DNA of 64,000 bases. Origin: Psychrobacter proteolyticus (GTDB lineage: Bacteria > Pseudomonadota > Gammaproteobacteria > Pseudomonadales > Moraxellaceae). How positions within the stretch are numbered: position 1 is the stretch's first letter; every line of letters begins with the position of its first letter. The position numbers and the translations under genes were made by a program. The notes below the pieces were generated by a model that saw only the letters and a program-made list of their open reading frames with translations, searched no databases and was not told where the DNA came from. The DNA is taken from positions 1 through 64,000 of the forward strand of contig NZ_QLKS01000007.1 of the NCBI RefSeq assembly GCF_003350005.1, written 5' to 3'. Shown one piece after another: positions 49,111-59,393 of the stretch.

Positions 49111-49764
49111 ATGAGCACCACTGATACCTCGTTAACTGCTACCCATCCGACATCTGGCAACCAATGGGTACTGGCCAGTAACAATAAAGGCAAATTGGCT
49201 GAGTTTAAACGGCTATTTGCCGAAGCGAACTTGGACGTGACGATTGTCCCGCAAGGTCAGCTCGATATTGAAGACGCCATCGAGGATGGTTTAAGCTTTG
49301 TAGAAAACGCCATTATCAAAGCCCGTCATGCGAGCCGTATCAGTGGACTGCCTGCGATTGCTGATGATTCAGGACTGTGCGTGCCTGCACTAGGTAATGC
49401 GCCAGGTATCTACTCTGCTCGCTATGCTGGTGAGCACGGCAACGATAGTAAAAATAACGCCAAGCTCATCGCCGACTTGCAGCCTATCCGCGCAGAGAAG
49501 CCAGATACTCCGATCAAAGGTATGTTCGTTTGCGTACTGGCAATGGTGCGTCATGCTGATGATCCGCTACCGATTGTCGCCCAAGGATTATGGCATGGCG
49601 AAATTTTGGATACGTTACATGGTGACGGTGGTTTTGGCTATGATCCACTGTTTTGGTTACCTGATTTGCAAGCCAGTGCAGCTAGTCTGAGCGCTGCTGA
49701 TAAAAACAGCATCAGTCATCGTGGTCAGGCAATCCAGCAGCTATTGGCGCAGCTACCTTTATAA
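49111..49764 (+). CDS. rdgB: XTP/dITP diphosphatase (RdgB/HAM1)
   Basis: Cleans the nucleotide pool by hydrolysing deaminated purine triphosphates (dITP, XTP). The family signature is complete: LASNNKGKLAEF, SFVENAIIKARHAS, AIADDSGLCVPAL, GDGGFGYDPLF and the late SHRGQA. At 217 residues it has about 15 extra polar residues at the N-terminus. A slight insertion around RAEKPDTPI is unremarkable. Monocistronic; 534 bp of non-coding sequence follow before tig. Confidence 0.95.
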   Translation: MSTTDTSLTATHPTSGNQWVLASNNKGKLAEFKRLFAEANLDVTIVPQGQLDIEDAIEDGLSFVENAIIKARHASRISGLPAIADDSGLCVPALGNAPGIYSARYAGEHGNDSKNNAKLIADLQPIRAEKPDTPIKGMFVCVLAMVRHADDPLPIVAQGLWHGEILDTLHGDGGFGYDPLFWLPDLQASAASLSAADKNSISHRGQAIQQLLAQLPL

Positions 49765-50298
49765 GTACCTTATAGCTGTTCTATTTATAACTATCTACAA
49801 GTGCACTTGATACTCATAATACGTTTACAACCTTATCGCTGTTTCTTGTCCGTTATCTTATTTATTGATTATCAACATGGTCAAATCTTTATATAAAATT
49901 AAGCCATACAAGAGCAAGCAACATAAGGAAACATGCCATCAAAGAGATAATTTTTACTTTAATAAACAGATAGATTATACTGTTCTACTTTTAAAATTTT
50001 GTTGAAATCCGTTATTTGGCTGTATAATTCACCAAAAAGCGTTATTATGCGGTGCATTAACGGTTTATTATCGATATTTGATAGCATGGACAACCTCAGC
50101 AGGTTCACCTTTTGGTATCAGCGGCGATTGCTACTGGCACTGAATTTGACGTTGTGCGCTATCGCTATCCCCTATTTATTTCAACGGCAGCCCGTCGTAC
50201 ATGCCCGTAATTTGAGGCGCGGTCTGTCTATTACAATTTAACCCTAAGTACTATTTCATTAATCAAACGTACTACTTAATCCTAAAGGTGTAATTAAC
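49765..50298. other. Intergenic region between rdgB and tig
   Basis: 534 bp with no secure gene. An open frame (ATG 50047 to stop 50241) encodes a possible short hydrophobic peptide (LALNLTLCAIAIPYLF) but lacks a ribosome site. AAAGGTG before 50299 is the tig ribosome site. Confidence 0.4.
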
Positions 50299-51642
50299 AT
50301 GGCTACAGATTTACAAGTCACAACCAACAAGCTATCTAATAAAGAAACCCAGCTAACGGTTAAAGTGCCCGTTGAAAAAATTCAAAACAAAGTTGAAGGC
50401 CGTATTCGCCAAGTTGCGAAAACTGCCAAGATTGACGGTTTCCGTAAAGGTAACGTCCCTATGTCACACATCCGCTCTCAGTACGGTGCTGGCATTCAAC
50501 AAGAAGTTATCAACGATGTCATCCGTGATACTGTATTTGAAGCGATCAAATCTGAAGACATCCGCGCTGTTGGCATGCCTAACATCGACGACGTAAAACT
50601 TGAAGACGATTTCTTGGTATATCAAGCCACTGTTGAAATCTTCCCAGAAGTTGACGTACAAGGTATTGATGAGATCGAAGTTGAGCGTCACACTGCACAA
50701 GTGAGTGAAGAAGACGTTGACACTATGATCGAAAACCTACAAAAGCAACGTGAAGAATTCGTTGAGAAAAAGGGCATGGCTGCAAAAGACAACCAAGTGA
50801 CTTTTGACTTTGAAGGCTCTATCGACGGCGAAAAATTCGAAGGCGGCTCTGCTGAAGACTTCAAATTGGTTATCGGTAGCAACCAAATGATTCCAGGTTT
50901 TGAAGCTGGTATCAAAGGCATGAAAGCTGGCGAAGAAAAAATCATCGACGTGACTTTCCCAGAAGATTACCAAGCTGAAAACTTAGCTGGTAAAGAAGCT
51001 CAGTTCAAAATCAACGTAAAATTGGTTGAAAAATCTAAGCTACCTGAAATCAACGAAGAGTTCCTTGAGCTATTCGGCGTAAAAGAAGGCGGCGTTGAGA
51101 AGTTGAAAGAAGACGTACGCAAAAACATGGAACGCGAAATCAAAAACGCTGCGCGTAGCCAAGTTAAGCAAGCGACTTTTGACGCATTGCTAGAAAAGAA
51201 CGAGTTTGACGTGCCAAACGCTATGCTAGAGCAAGAAATCGAGCGTCAACGCAACATGATGATGCAACGTTTCTCTCAGCAGTTCGGCGCAAATGCTGAT
51301 AGCTTCGATAAAGACATGCTGCCAAATGAGCTATTTGAAGAGCAAGCACTACGTGCTGCCCGTCTTGGCATCATCGTTGCCCGTGTTATCGATACTAAAG
51401 GCCTAGAAGTAGATCAAGAGCGTGTAGAAACCTTCATCAAAGAAGCCGCTGAAAACTACGAAGATCCAGCAGAAGTTATCGAGTACTACACCAATGACAA
51501 GCAGCAGCGCGCTAACATTGAGTCTGTAGTACTAGAAGACCAAGTAGTAGATTACTTGATCGAACAAGGTAAAGTAACTGACAAAGAAGTTAGCTACCAA
51601 GACTTGCTAGCCGCTCAGCAACAACAGCAGCAAGCAATGTAA
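50299..51642 (+). CDS. tig: Trigger factor
   Basis: Ribosome-associated chaperone and peptidyl-prolyl isomerase. The N-terminal ribosome-binding domain has the signature loop FRKGNVP (residues about 44-50). The FKBP-type PPIase domain (about 155-240) contains [15 protein letters not shown] and [12 protein letters not shown]. The long helical substrate-binding C-domain follows, ending in a Gln-rich QQQQQQAM tail. 447 residues, normal length. Ends in a GC-rich terminator. clpP-clpX, often next to tig, lie 8 kb away here, with the urease cluster between. Confidence 0.97.
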   Translation: MATDLQVTTNKLSNKETQLTVKVPVEKIQNKVEGRIRQVAKTAKIDGFRKGNVPMSHIRSQYGAGIQQEVINDVIRDTVFEAIKSEDIRAVGMPNIDDVKLEDDFLVYQATVEIFPEVDVQGIDEIEVERHTAQVSEEDVDTMIENLQKQREEFVEKKGMAAKDNQVTFDFEGSIDGEKFEGGSAEDFKLVIGSNQMIPGFEAGIKGMKAGEEKIIDVTFPEDYQAENLAGKEAQFKINVKLVEKSKLPEINEEFLELFGVKEGGVEKLKEDVRKNMEREIKNAARSQVKQATFDALLEKNEFDVPNAMLEQEIERQRNMMMQRFSQQFGANADSFDKDMLPNELFEEQALRAARLGIIVARVIDTKGLEVDQERVETFIKEAAENYEDPAEVIEYYTNDKQQRANIESVVLEDQVVDYLIEQGKVTDKEVSYQDLLAAQQQQQQAM

Positions 51643-51693
51643 TTGATACAACAAGCTGTCTTTTTAGATATGCTGTAGTCGGTTATCAAAACT

Positions 51694-51733
51694 AAAATGC
51701 GCCCCCGACCTTTTGATCGGGGGCGCATTTTTT
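51694..51733 (+). terminator. Strong terminator after tig
   Basis: A 15-bp perfect stem with a GCGCCCCCGA core (51694-51708 with 51717-51731), 8-nt loop and T-run. It can also act on the minus strand for the converging ureJ-type gene. Confidence 0.95.
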
Positions 51734-51810
51734 ATGGCGTTCGTTAACTAGATAAAATCAGCCACAACTATCGAACCTATAAACATCGTACTCGTACTAT
51801 AAAGCGCGCC

Positions 51811-52563
51811 TTACACCAAAACAGGCGCAAATACGGCGCTCAATCCTAGCAACACCAACCCGCGCTGTAACCATAAGCTATCACTAAAGCGTTGCTGCAA
51901 CTGCTGACTAACCAGCGTACCAACTGCATATAGTGCTAGCATCGTGACCATCATCCCTGCATAAAATCCTAGCTGACCACTCACGCCAGCATTTTCTGGT
52001 ACTTCCAGCGCATGTGCCAACCCATGAAAGACGGCCAAACCACCAAAACCAAACAATGACAACTGCTGAATGCTTGGCGTGCGTGCTGTATGGGTCTGAG
52101 CAGAGAATACCTCTTGTCTACTTTTACCACTCATTAAAATCATCGCTAATACGACCACCGACAGTGATATGGCCACTTCAATCAGTCCAGATGATGCAGC
52201 AAATGCAATACCGCCAATCAGCACGCCAGCCGTGCCCAATATTGCACCCAATGACAATCCTGCTGTCAACGACATCATGCCTAAGCGCTGCTTTTGTAGC
52301 CCACAAAACAACATGCCCATGCCTACTGCCAAAAACAGATGATCAAGGCCAGTCACTGGATGCATCAGTCCTGCTTGCAACGTGCCTAAAAACGATGATG
52401 CTTGCGTGGTAGTCGAATGAATATGCCCTGAATGCGCCTGCGCCAATGACGGTAGCATTAGTGATGTCATCATCACAGCCGAACCAGACATGATATGACG
52501 AGCTGAGAGCACTTGTGAAAAGCGAGAGTTTTCGATGTGAAGACCTTTTGTACACTGTGTCAT
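51811..52563 (-). CDS. ureJ: HupE/UreJ family nickel permease-like protein
   Basis: A 250-residue polytopic membrane protein of the HupE/UreJ family, thought to supply nickel for urease or hydrogenase. A leader ending in AQAHSGHIH precedes the membrane part, and the signature HPVTGLDHLFLAVG is present, followed by about six hydrophobic segments. A second His motif is in FHGLAHALE. AAGGA precedes the ATG. It is the last gene of the minus-strand urease cluster, 50 bp after ureG, so nickel uptake for urease is the likely role. Confidence 0.88.
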   Translation of the reverse strand: MTQCTKGLHIENSRFSQVLSARHIMSGSAVMMTSLMLPSLAQAHSGHIHSTTTQASSFLGTLQAGLMHPVTGLDHLFLAVGMGMLFCGLQKQRLGMMSLTAGLSLGAILGTAGVLIGGIAFAASSGLIEVAISLSVVVLAMILMSGKSRQEVFSAQTHTARTPSIQQLSLFGFGGLAVFHGLAHALEVPENAGVSGQLGFYAGMMVTMLALYAVGTLVSQQLQQRFSDSLWLQRGLVLLGLSAVFAPVLV

Positions 52564-52613
52564 GCGGTTTTTCCTTATTCTTTATATTTTAATGGTAAAA
52601 GCTCATCTGCTCT

Positions 52614-53303
52614 TTAGGCAAGCATGCCATGTTCTTTAATAAAGGCAATAATCTCGTCTAGCCCATCACCTGTTTTCATATTGCTAAAGACAAAAGGTTT
52701 GTCACCACGCATTTTTTTGGCATCGCGTTCCATCACTTCCAGCGAAGCACCAACCATTGGTGCAAGGTCGGTTTTATTGATAATCAACAAATCAGACTTG
52801 GTAATGCCAGGGCCGCCCTTACGAGGTATCTTATCGCCTGCAGAGACATCAATGACGTACAAGGTCAAATCAGACAGCTCTGGGCTAAATGTCGCGGCTA
52901 GATTGTCGCCACCTGACTCAATGATAATCAACTCCAACCCTTCAAAAGTGGCTTGTAACTCAGCAATCGCAGTCAGATTAATAGAGGCATCTTCGCGGAT
53001 AGCCGTATGTGGACAGCCACCCGTCTCTACACCGCGGATACGCTCAGCAGGCATGGCATCGTTACGGGTCAGAAACTCTGAATCTTCTTTGGTATAGATG
53101 TCATTGGTCACGACTGCCATATTGACCGTATCACGCAGGTTTTGGCATAGTCTTAATGTCAAAGCAGTCTTACCACTACCAACTGGCCCACCAATACCAA
53201 GGCGTAAGCACGATAAGGCAGAAGACGGTTTCTGGCTATCACTATCAGTTTGTACGTCTGATGCAGCGTGAGAATTTTTTGATTTAAGCGGAGTTAGAGA
53301 CAT
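52614..53303 (-). CDS. ureG: Urease accessory GTPase UreG
   Basis: SIMIBI-class GTPase that delivers nickel to apo-urease together with UreE, UreF and UreD. The P-loop GPVGSGKT is at residues 39-46, the metal-binding Cys-Pro-His in [11 protein letters not shown] is intact, and INKTDLAP is the G4 motif. At 229 residues it carries a polar N-terminal extension of about 30 residues before the conserved start. AGGA precedes the ATG. 57 bp separate it from ureF. Confidence 0.96.
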   Translation of the reverse strand: MSLTPLKSKNSHAASDVQTDSDSQKPSSALSCLRLGIGGPVGSGKTALTLRLCQNLRDTVNMAVVTNDIYTKEDSEFLTRNDAMPAERIRGVETGGCPHTAIREDASINLTAIAELQATFEGLELIIIESGGDNLAATFSPELSDLTLYVIDVSAGDKIPRKGGPGITKSDLLIINKTDLAPMVGASLEVMERDAKKMRGDKPFVFSNMKTGDGLDEIIAFIKEHGMLA

Positions 53304-53360
53304 ATTAATTTCCTAAAACAGTTTGTATATTAATAAGTATAAATAGAAATAAAGGTACAG

Positions 53361-54155
53361 TTATGAGCGGAACAACCGACTGTATTGCTCCTCATGCATA
53401 CTCGAGAGAATAGCCAAATTGGGTAAATTATTCGAGATATTAAGCGATTCATAGAGGTCTTGGCATAGCTGCTGACAGTCCGACTCTTCACTATTACCTA
53501 AAGTATTGGACGTGTTTGTCGACATAACTAGAGCATCAAAGGCCTGTTGTACATCATCGCTTAGAGCATCAACCTGAGCACCCAAATCGCTTTGTAATTG
53601 CCACAGAATACGCTGACCTGCCATTTGTCCTAGCGGCACTGTCTTCACAGCGGCGAGCACCATATTCTCTAATTGCGCAAATCCATAAGTAGTCATTGAC
53701 TGCGCTAATGGTAGTTGCCAATGCTGAGCAATATGTGCAAATAGCGGTAAGTAACCATCTTCAGGTATTTCGGCCGGTATGCCAAGACTCAATACTTCGT
53801 TGAGCCAAGACACCATCGCCTGTGCCAACTGCTGCGACTCCAGTACAAACTCTTTACTCTCGAGACCAGCATGATAGTCGTGTGCTAGATTTGCCGCTAG
53901 TGCTTCATGACCTTGGCTGAGCGCGCACATTATCAGCCCTAATACAGGTAGCTCGTAGCCAATCACTGCAAGCGCTAGGTAGTCTTGCATAAATACAAGT
54001 GTACTGGCTTCATCAGAGACAACCCCTGATTCAATCGCTGACTCCACACCTTGCGAATAGGTATAGCTACCAATCGGCAAATTGCTCGATGCCAGCATCA
54101 GTAGCTGTCCAAGTTGGGCAGACTGAGTAGGTTGAGCACTGGTATCAACCATCAT
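53361..54155 (-). CDS. ureF: Urease accessory protein UreF
   Basis: All-helical scaffold that bridges UreD and UreG during nickel insertion. The 264-residue product has the family segments LMLASSNLPIGSYTYSQGVE near the N-terminus and MAGQRILWQL toward the C-terminus. A few extra polar residues near 210-225 are seen. Its start overlaps the end of ureE by 11 nt, which implies translational coupling; two ATGs stand in tandem at the start. Confidence 0.93.
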   Translation of the reverse strand: MMVDTSAQPTQSAQLGQLLMLASSNLPIGSYTYSQGVESAIESGVVSDEASTLVFMQDYLALAVIGYELPVLGLIMCALSQGHEALAANLAHDYHAGLESKEFVLESQQLAQAMVSWLNEVLSLGIPAEIPEDGYLPLFAHIAQHWQLPLAQSMTTYGFAQLENMVLAAVKTVPLGQMAGQRILWQLQSDLGAQVDALSDDVQQAFDALVMSTNTSNTLGNSEESDCQQLCQDLYESLNISNNLPNLAILSSMHEEQYSRLFRS

Positions 54156-54771
54156 TTGAACGACCTACAGGCGTATCATGATGACTATGGCTATGTTGAT
54201 GTCTGTGGCTGTGGCTTTCATCATGGCTATGACTTTCCTGATGACTATGAGAGTCACTATGTGAGTGTGCATGGGAGTGAGAGTGTCCTTGACCCGTTTG
54301 ATAAGCGCCCGTCTCAGGCTCAAATGGCATTGACGTAGACTCGATATGTAGACCGAGGTTTTCTAACATTTGTGCAAGTACATGATCGTTTTCAAAATAC
54401 AGGGCATAGCCTGCACTACCCTGATCAAAACTGTGGTCAAACATCAACGGCACATGACGGTTGCCCAAATGATAAGCGCCTTTCATTAGTAAAAAGTCAT
54501 TAGCAGCAGTCACCTTAGTCACGGCTTGTGGCTTGGCAATGACTTGCATCAACTCTCCAGCTGCATTGATAAGCACATCATCGCCTTTTAAGACGCCTGT
54601 ACGAGGCAGGTCAACACCGACCGCTTCGCCTGAGACAGTAATAGCTCTAAAGCGAGAATGCTGACGAGTATCAAAGTCTAATAGCAGGTAATCGTCGGCT
54701 TTATACTGTTCTGCCAATTGCGCTTTTTGGACATCGCTAGGCGTACTTAGACGGGTATTAAATATTTTCAT
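54145..54771 (-). CDS. ureE: Urease accessory nickel chaperone UreE with His-rich tail
   Basis: UreE hands nickel to UreG. The ATG at 54769-54771 gives 208 residues; a longer upstream frame is not supported. The core domain includes GNRHVPLMF with the nickel-binding His region and DHVLAQMLENLGL. The C-terminal ~45 residues hold about 16 histidines, mostly as HS/SH repeats, coded by imperfect repeats at about 54178-54290. Such tails store nickel in other UreE proteins. The ureF start lies inside its last codons. Confidence 0.94.
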   Translation of the reverse strand: MKIFNTRLSTPSDVQKAQLAEQYKADDYLLLDFDTRQHSRFRAITVSGEAVGVDLPRTGVLKGDDVLINAAGELMQVIAKPQAVTKVTAANDFLLMKGAYHLGNRHVPLMFDHSFDQGSAGYALYFENDHVLAQMLENLGLHIESTSMPFEPETGAYQTGQGHSHSHAHSHSDSHSHQESHSHDESHSHRHQHSHSHHDTPVGRSNDG

Positions 54772-54933
54772 TATTATTCTCTGGCTGTTGTTGCTCAAAC
54801 TATTGGTCAATAGTATTGATGGTAAAAGTGTTGGGAATAAAGACACGATCTCATTCAAGAAACCAACTGACTATTGGTATACATGGTTTATGGCTCACTG
54901 TCCTAGAGATCCTATAAACGTGCATCATAAGCT

Positions 54934-57123
54934 CTAAAATAAAAAGTAACGCTGTGCCATGGGTAGTACATCAGCTGGCTCACAGGTGAGTGTTTTACCA
55001 TCAGCGCGTACTTCATAGGTCTCAGGATTGATGTCCATATCTGGACAGTAGCTGTTAAAGCGCATATCGCTTTTACGAATTTTACGAATACCGTATACTG
55101 GCTGAATGACTTTGGTCAATCCAAGCTGTTTATCTACTTGTTTGTCGATCGCCGCTTGCGACATAAAGGTAATGCTAGTTTGGGCAACCGATTTTGGATA
55201 TGTCGCAAACATAGGACGATAATGCACTGGCTGGGGAGTAGGAATAGAGGCATTGATATCACCCATCGGTACTGCAGCGATGAGCCCGCCTTTGATGATG
55301 CACTCAGGTTTTACCCCAAAAAACTTGGGCGACCATAGCACCATATCTGCCCATTTACCTACTTCGATTGAGCCGACCATATCGCCAATACCGTGAGTAA
55401 TCGCAGGATTTATTGTATATTTTGCGATATAGCGCTTGATACGGAAGTTATCGTTGTCCGTGCTTTGGTCATAGTCTGTCAAAGTAATGTACTGTTGCTC
55501 ATCTTCAATGGTCGCTGTTGCATCTGGCGCCAGATGGCCACGTTGAACTTTCATTTTGTGCGCGGTTTGCCATGTACGGATGACCACTTCACCCACTCGC
55601 CCCATCGCTTGTGAGTCACTACTCATCATCGAAATTGCGCCCAAATCATGCAATATATCTTCTGCGGCGATGGTTTCTTGACGGATACGGCTCTCAGCAA
55701 ACGCCACATCTTCAGCGATAGCAGGACTCAGATGATGACAGACCATCAGCATATCGAGATGCTCATCAATAGTATTGACAGTGTATGGGCGCGTTGGGTT
55801 GGTTGAAGATGGCAGCACATGCGATTCGCCAATCGCCTTTAGAATATCGGGCGCATGGCCACCACCTGCCCCTTCAGTATGAAAAGTATGGATACAGCGG
55901 TTTTTAAAAGCAGCGAGCGTACTTTCAAGATAGCCACTTTCATTTAAAGTATCGGTATGAATGGCCACTTGCACATCATAGTCATCAGCAACGCTCAAGC
56001 AGTTATCGATGGCTTGCGGGGTTGTACCCCAATCTTCATGTAGCTTTAGCCCCACAGCACCTGCTTCGATTTGTTCAGCAATGGGTTCCGGTACACTTAC
56101 GTTACCTTTACCCAGTAGTCCAATATTCATAGGAATGCTATCAGTAGACTTTAGCATCGAGGCAATATGATACGCCCCTGGTGTACAGGTAGTAGCGAGC
56201 GTTCCTTGAGCTGGCCCTGTGCCACCGCCTAGCATTGTAGTCACCCCTGACATCAGCGCCGTCTCACACTGCTGGGGCGCGATAAAGTGAATATGACTAT
56301 CGACGCCACCTGCTGTCAGGATTTTGCCTTCACCAGAGATGATTTCGGTAGCACCGCCAATAGGAATATCGATGGCAGGCTGGATATCAGGATTGCCCGC
56401 TTTGCCAATGGCACTGATACGACCATCCTTGATACCGATATCCGCTTTATAGATGCCCGTATAGTCAACGACCAATGCATTGGTAATAACCGTATCGGCA
56501 ACTTCTGCGCCCAGTAATTGTCCTTGACCCATGCCATCACGGATGACTTTACCGCCGCCAAATTTAACTTCTTCACCTTTGATTTCGACAGGCTTGCTGC
56601 TACTTTCACCACTTTGTGACGTATCCGCTTGATCAACAGCCGTATCTTTATGACTGGTTAAATCCGCCTCAACCTGTAGCCAAAGCTCGGTATCGGCTAA
56701 GCGAACTTTATCGCCTGTGGTAGGACCAAAATGCTCAGCATAAATACGACGACTGACTCGCTTTTGCGAAGTAGCAGTTGCCTTTTTATCAGTGGCGCTC
56801 TCTGATATTTTGTCGGGATGAGCTGCGCCCATGACACGCCCCGCAAAACCATATACATCTTGCTTGCCAGCGTATGCTACCAATTCGACTTCCCGCGATT
56901 GGCCCGGCTCAAAACGTACGGCGGTGCCAGAGATAATATTGAGACGAAAACCTCGAGTTTGCTCTCTCTCAAAACTCAAGGCATCATTGACTTCATAAAA
57001 GTGATAATGCGAGCCGATTTGGATAGGTCTATCACCAGTATTACTGACACTGATGGTCTGCACCTGTCGACCTTGGTTTAAGATAATATCGCCATCTTGG
57101 ATATGGTATTCGCCTGCTTGCAT
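54934..57123 (-). CDS. ureBC: Fused urease beta-alpha subunit (UreB-UreC)
   Basis: A single 729-residue frame joins the urease beta subunit (residues 1 to about 98: [26 protein letters not shown]) to the catalytic alpha subunit (from about 124 to the end). The link (99-123) is polar. Nickel and catalytic residues are all present: His277/His279, Lys360 (carbamylated) in GLKLHEDWG, His389, His415, the flap Cys462-His463 and Asp503 in SSDSQAMG. Two extra inserts occur at about 157-182 and 534-555. The gamma subunit is separate (ureA), so this differs from the UreAB fusion of Helicobacter and the all-in-one plant enzyme. AAGG precedes the ATG. Confidence 0.93.
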   Translation of the reverse strand: MQAGEYHIQDGDIILNQGRQVQTISVSNTGDRPIQIGSHYHFYEVNDALSFEREQTRGFRLNIISGTAVRFEPGQSREVELVAYAGKQDVYGFAGRVMGAAHPDKISESATDKKATATSQKRVSRRIYAEHFGPTTGDKVRLADTELWLQVEADLTSHKDTAVDQADTSQSGESSSKPVEIKGEEVKFGGGKVIRDGMGQGQLLGAEVADTVITNALVVDYTGIYKADIGIKDGRISAIGKAGNPDIQPAIDIPIGGATEIISGEGKILTAGGVDSHIHFIAPQQCETALMSGVTTMLGGGTGPAQGTLATTCTPGAYHIASMLKSTDSIPMNIGLLGKGNVSVPEPIAEQIEAGAVGLKLHEDWGTTPQAIDNCLSVADDYDVQVAIHTDTLNESGYLESTLAAFKNRCIHTFHTEGAGGGHAPDILKAIGESHVLPSSTNPTRPYTVNTIDEHLDMLMVCHHLSPAIAEDVAFAESRIRQETIAAEDILHDLGAISMMSSDSQAMGRVGEVVIRTWQTAHKMKVQRGHLAPDATATIEDEQQYITLTDYDQSTDNDNFRIKRYIAKYTINPAITHGIGDMVGSIEVGKWADMVLWSPKFFGVKPECIIKGGLIAAVPMGDINASIPTPQPVHYRPMFATYPKSVAQTSITFMSQAAIDKQVDKQLGLTKVIQPVYGIRKIRKSDMRFNSYCPDMDINPETYEVRADGKTLTCEPADVLPMAQRYFLF

Positions 57124-57179
57124 GGTAGCCGCCTTATTTTATAGTGAGCATTTCAGTGCTATAACAATGGTATACAGCG

Positions 57180-57482
57180 TTACACGATGGGATTATGTAC
57201 CGTGACCAGTTTGGTGCCATCAGGGAAAGTCGCCTCGATTTGCACTTCATCTACCATCTCTGCGACACCTTCCATGACATCATCAGCAGATAAATATGTA
57301 GCGCCCTCACTCATCAGCTCGGCAACTCTTTTGCCATCTCGTGCGCCTTCCATCAGCAGCATACTGATATAAGCGATAGCTTCGGGGTAGTTAAGCTTAA
57401 CACCGCGATTTTTGCGACGTTCAGCCACCATACCAGCCGTAAATAGCATGAGCTTGTCTTTTTCTGTTGGGGTCAGGTGCAT
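57180..57482 (-). CDS. ureA: Urease gamma subunit
   Basis: The 100-residue gamma chain of urease, of normal length: [11 protein letters not shown] start, [11 protein letters not shown] middle and [12 protein letters not shown] end. It assembles with beta and alpha units into the trimeric core. AAGGAATT precedes the ATG. It lies between ureD and the ureBC fusion, with 56 bp to the latter, on one minus-strand transcript. Confidence 0.97.
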   Translation of the reverse strand: MHLTPTEKDKLMLFTAGMVAERRKNRGVKLNYPEAIAYISMLLMEGARDGKRVAELMSEGATYLSADDVMEGVAEMVDEVQIEATFPDGTKLVTVHNPIV

Positions 57483-57600
57483 GACAATTCCTTGTTGTAC
57501 TTATCATTATATTTATAGCAGATTAGAGGTTTTCAAAGCATATGATATCGATTAAAAATAGTCGCAATATATCTTAATTTCATTATTAAAAGTGGCCGTA

Positions 57601-58629
57601 TTAGGTGTCCCAAATACGTGGACGACAAGGCTCAAGTTGCCACCAATGATCTCGCAAGACTTCTCTCAGCTGATAAAACGCTTCAAAACAACCACGTACA
57701 TCTGAGCCAATATAGCGGATATTGATCGCTTGGCAATTATGAGTGCAATAGACAGGCAGGTGTGCTTGAGCAATGACTTGGCGCAATGCGGATACGGTAT
57801 TGTCTAGATAGCGGGTTAATGACTGCTTGATAGTTGCTTGGGCAGTTTCAGTCGATTGCGTAGTCTGTGATGCGGAGAGCGCAAGATTGTCATGGACGTC
57901 GCTTAAGCTTGGGACTGCCCAAAACGATCCATAAATATGCTGGTTCGCTAAGCCTAAATTTGAGGTAAACCAGCGATTTTGCGCTGCCTGCGCCACTCGC
58001 TCAGCAACGATAACCTTACCATCTCGGTAGATGTTCAATCCAGTATGATAACGCCCTTGCAAAAACTGCTCGTCGTAAGCTTGCCGTCCAAATACGCTAA
58101 TCTCCCATGTCAGTAGACTAGATGAATCCGTCAAATCAAAGCGGCTCACTGCATGCATATTGGCTTCGTTATAAATGATACTCTCTTGCGGTAGCCATTC
58201 TAAACGGGTATCTGCTGCGAGTTTGGCCTGTACATGTTGGCTTGCATAGGCAGCTATCTCGTCTTGGCTCATACTTTGGTGAGCAACGTCGCTGCCCAAC
58301 GGAGCTTTATTTTTTTGGCTGACACTGTCTTTGCCGTACCACTTACCTGCCCCTGGTGTGGTGATAACAGCATGGCTACCACTATCCAAACTTAGGTCTA
58401 TGGTCAGCGTATCGCCGCCTGCGATACCAGCTGGCGGGTACAACATCAGTATGTGACAAATACCCTGCTGCACGCTTTGCTCAGGATATAGAGCACGCTG
58501 TACCATCAAGGCACCCGTATGCTTACGATGATAAAGCCGCGTTTTTGAGTTATCAGCCGTACCCTCTTTGTCCGTACTTATACTGTTAACAGTGTCAAAG
58601 CTTAATGCTAAAGAAGAGGCCCAACTCAT
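57601..58629 (-). CDS. ureD: Urease accessory protein UreD
   Basis: UreD (UreH in Helicobacter) binds apo-urease and guides nickel from UreG/UreF to the active site. The 342-residue product has the family segments LYPPAGIAGGDTL, TTPGAGKWYG, LEWLPQESI and a late ACRPRIWDT end. It is first in the urease operon. The ATG has only a weak ribosome site. Downstream, 118 bp separate it from ureA. A sigma-54-like promoter and an NtrC-like site lie upstream. Confidence 0.94.
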   Translation of the reverse strand: MSWASSLALSFDTVNSISTDKEGTADNSKTRLYHRKHTGALMVQRALYPEQSVQQGICHILMLYPPAGIAGGDTLTIDLSLDSGSHAVITTPGAGKWYGKDSVSQKNKAPLGSDVAHQSMSQDEIAAYASQHVQAKLAADTRLEWLPQESIIYNEANMHAVSRFDLTDSSSLLTWEISVFGRQAYDEQFLQGRYHTGLNIYRDGKVIVAERVAQAAQNRWFTSNLGLANQHIYGSFWAVPSLSDVHDNLALSASQTTQSTETAQATIKQSLTRYLDNTVSALRQVIAQAHLPVYCTHNCQAINIRYIGSDVRGCFEAFYQLREVLRDHWWQLEPCRPRIWDT

Positions 58630-58833
58630 TTTATATACTCATTTACCAATTAAATATGTTTCAGTATTTTATGTGACAACTACCATTTGCTATGTGTTAA
58701 GAACTCTATTGCCAATCGTTAATTACAGTTCATTAACTACAGTAATGTCAGAATAGTAACGAAGGAATACAGCGTACACCATTTATCGTGCCCAGCGCAC
58801 CATGATAAATAAAAGCGTCAATGTTTTTATTGA

Positions 58834-58849
58834 TACAAGCATTGTGCCA
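58834..58849 (-). promoter_or_regulatory. Sigma-54-like (-24/-12) promoter for ureD
   Basis: On the minus strand the sequence reads TGGCAC, 5 nt, TTGTA. This matches the RpoN consensus TGGCAC-N5-TTGCW except for one base at the -12 GC (GT here). It would start transcription near 58822, about 190 bp before the ureD ATG. The NtrC-type site upstream strengthens the call. Confidence 0.6.
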
Positions 58850-59011
58850 ACTCTTGATAGCAGGTAACCAAATAAGAAACCTTAGCAACTCAAAACTTTG
58901 ATTTGTCTGCGCTTTTTTCTATTTAACTTGAATGATAAAAACAACACTATATTTCCAACTATTTTATAAACATTTTTTGAGCCTTAGTTATTTATAAACT
59001 CAGCAGATATT

Positions 59012-59028
59012 TGCACCAAAACAGTACA
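59012..59028 (-). promoter_or_regulatory. NtrC-type enhancer site
   Basis: On the minus strand the 17-mer reads TGTACTGTTTTGGTGCA, which agrees with the NtrC consensus (TGCAC-N5-TGGTGCA type) at all but a few positions. It lies about 163 bp upstream of the sigma-54-like element, a normal enhancer distance. It suggests that urease is induced under nitrogen limitation. Confidence 0.55.
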
Positions 59029-59393
59029 TTGTGTCCATAACAGTGCATTTTTTAGCATTATTTTTAACGCAATATTTTGTGAAGATGATTAGATAATCAA
59101 AAGTGCTAAACGCATAACTATTTGCAGACTTAGTCAGTAAGATAGGTGGATTATAGGGCTATTAATCAGGTATTCTATGTTAAAAAGTCAGGTTAGACGT
59201 GATTTAAGCTGTTTGTATCAATATAAATACTATCAATATCCGTAAGACTTGATAATAGATAAGACAATGTCTATCTGCTTCTAGACATACTTTTAGACGT
59301 ATTTTTAGTATAAGTTTCAATATAAGCAATGAGTCCTAGACATATCGGAGGGTCACTTTTTCACCTATTTTATGCACAAACCAGTTTTATAGG

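Noticed and set aside
50047..50241. Possible 64-codon small hydrophobic protein before tig
   Set aside because: It has one plausible membrane segment but no ribosome site and no known relative; expression evidence would be needed to keep it.
52624..53097. Plus-strand frame of 157 codons inside ureG
   Set aside because: Antisense to a conserved GTPase gene; the peptide reflects the reverse strand of ureG codons.
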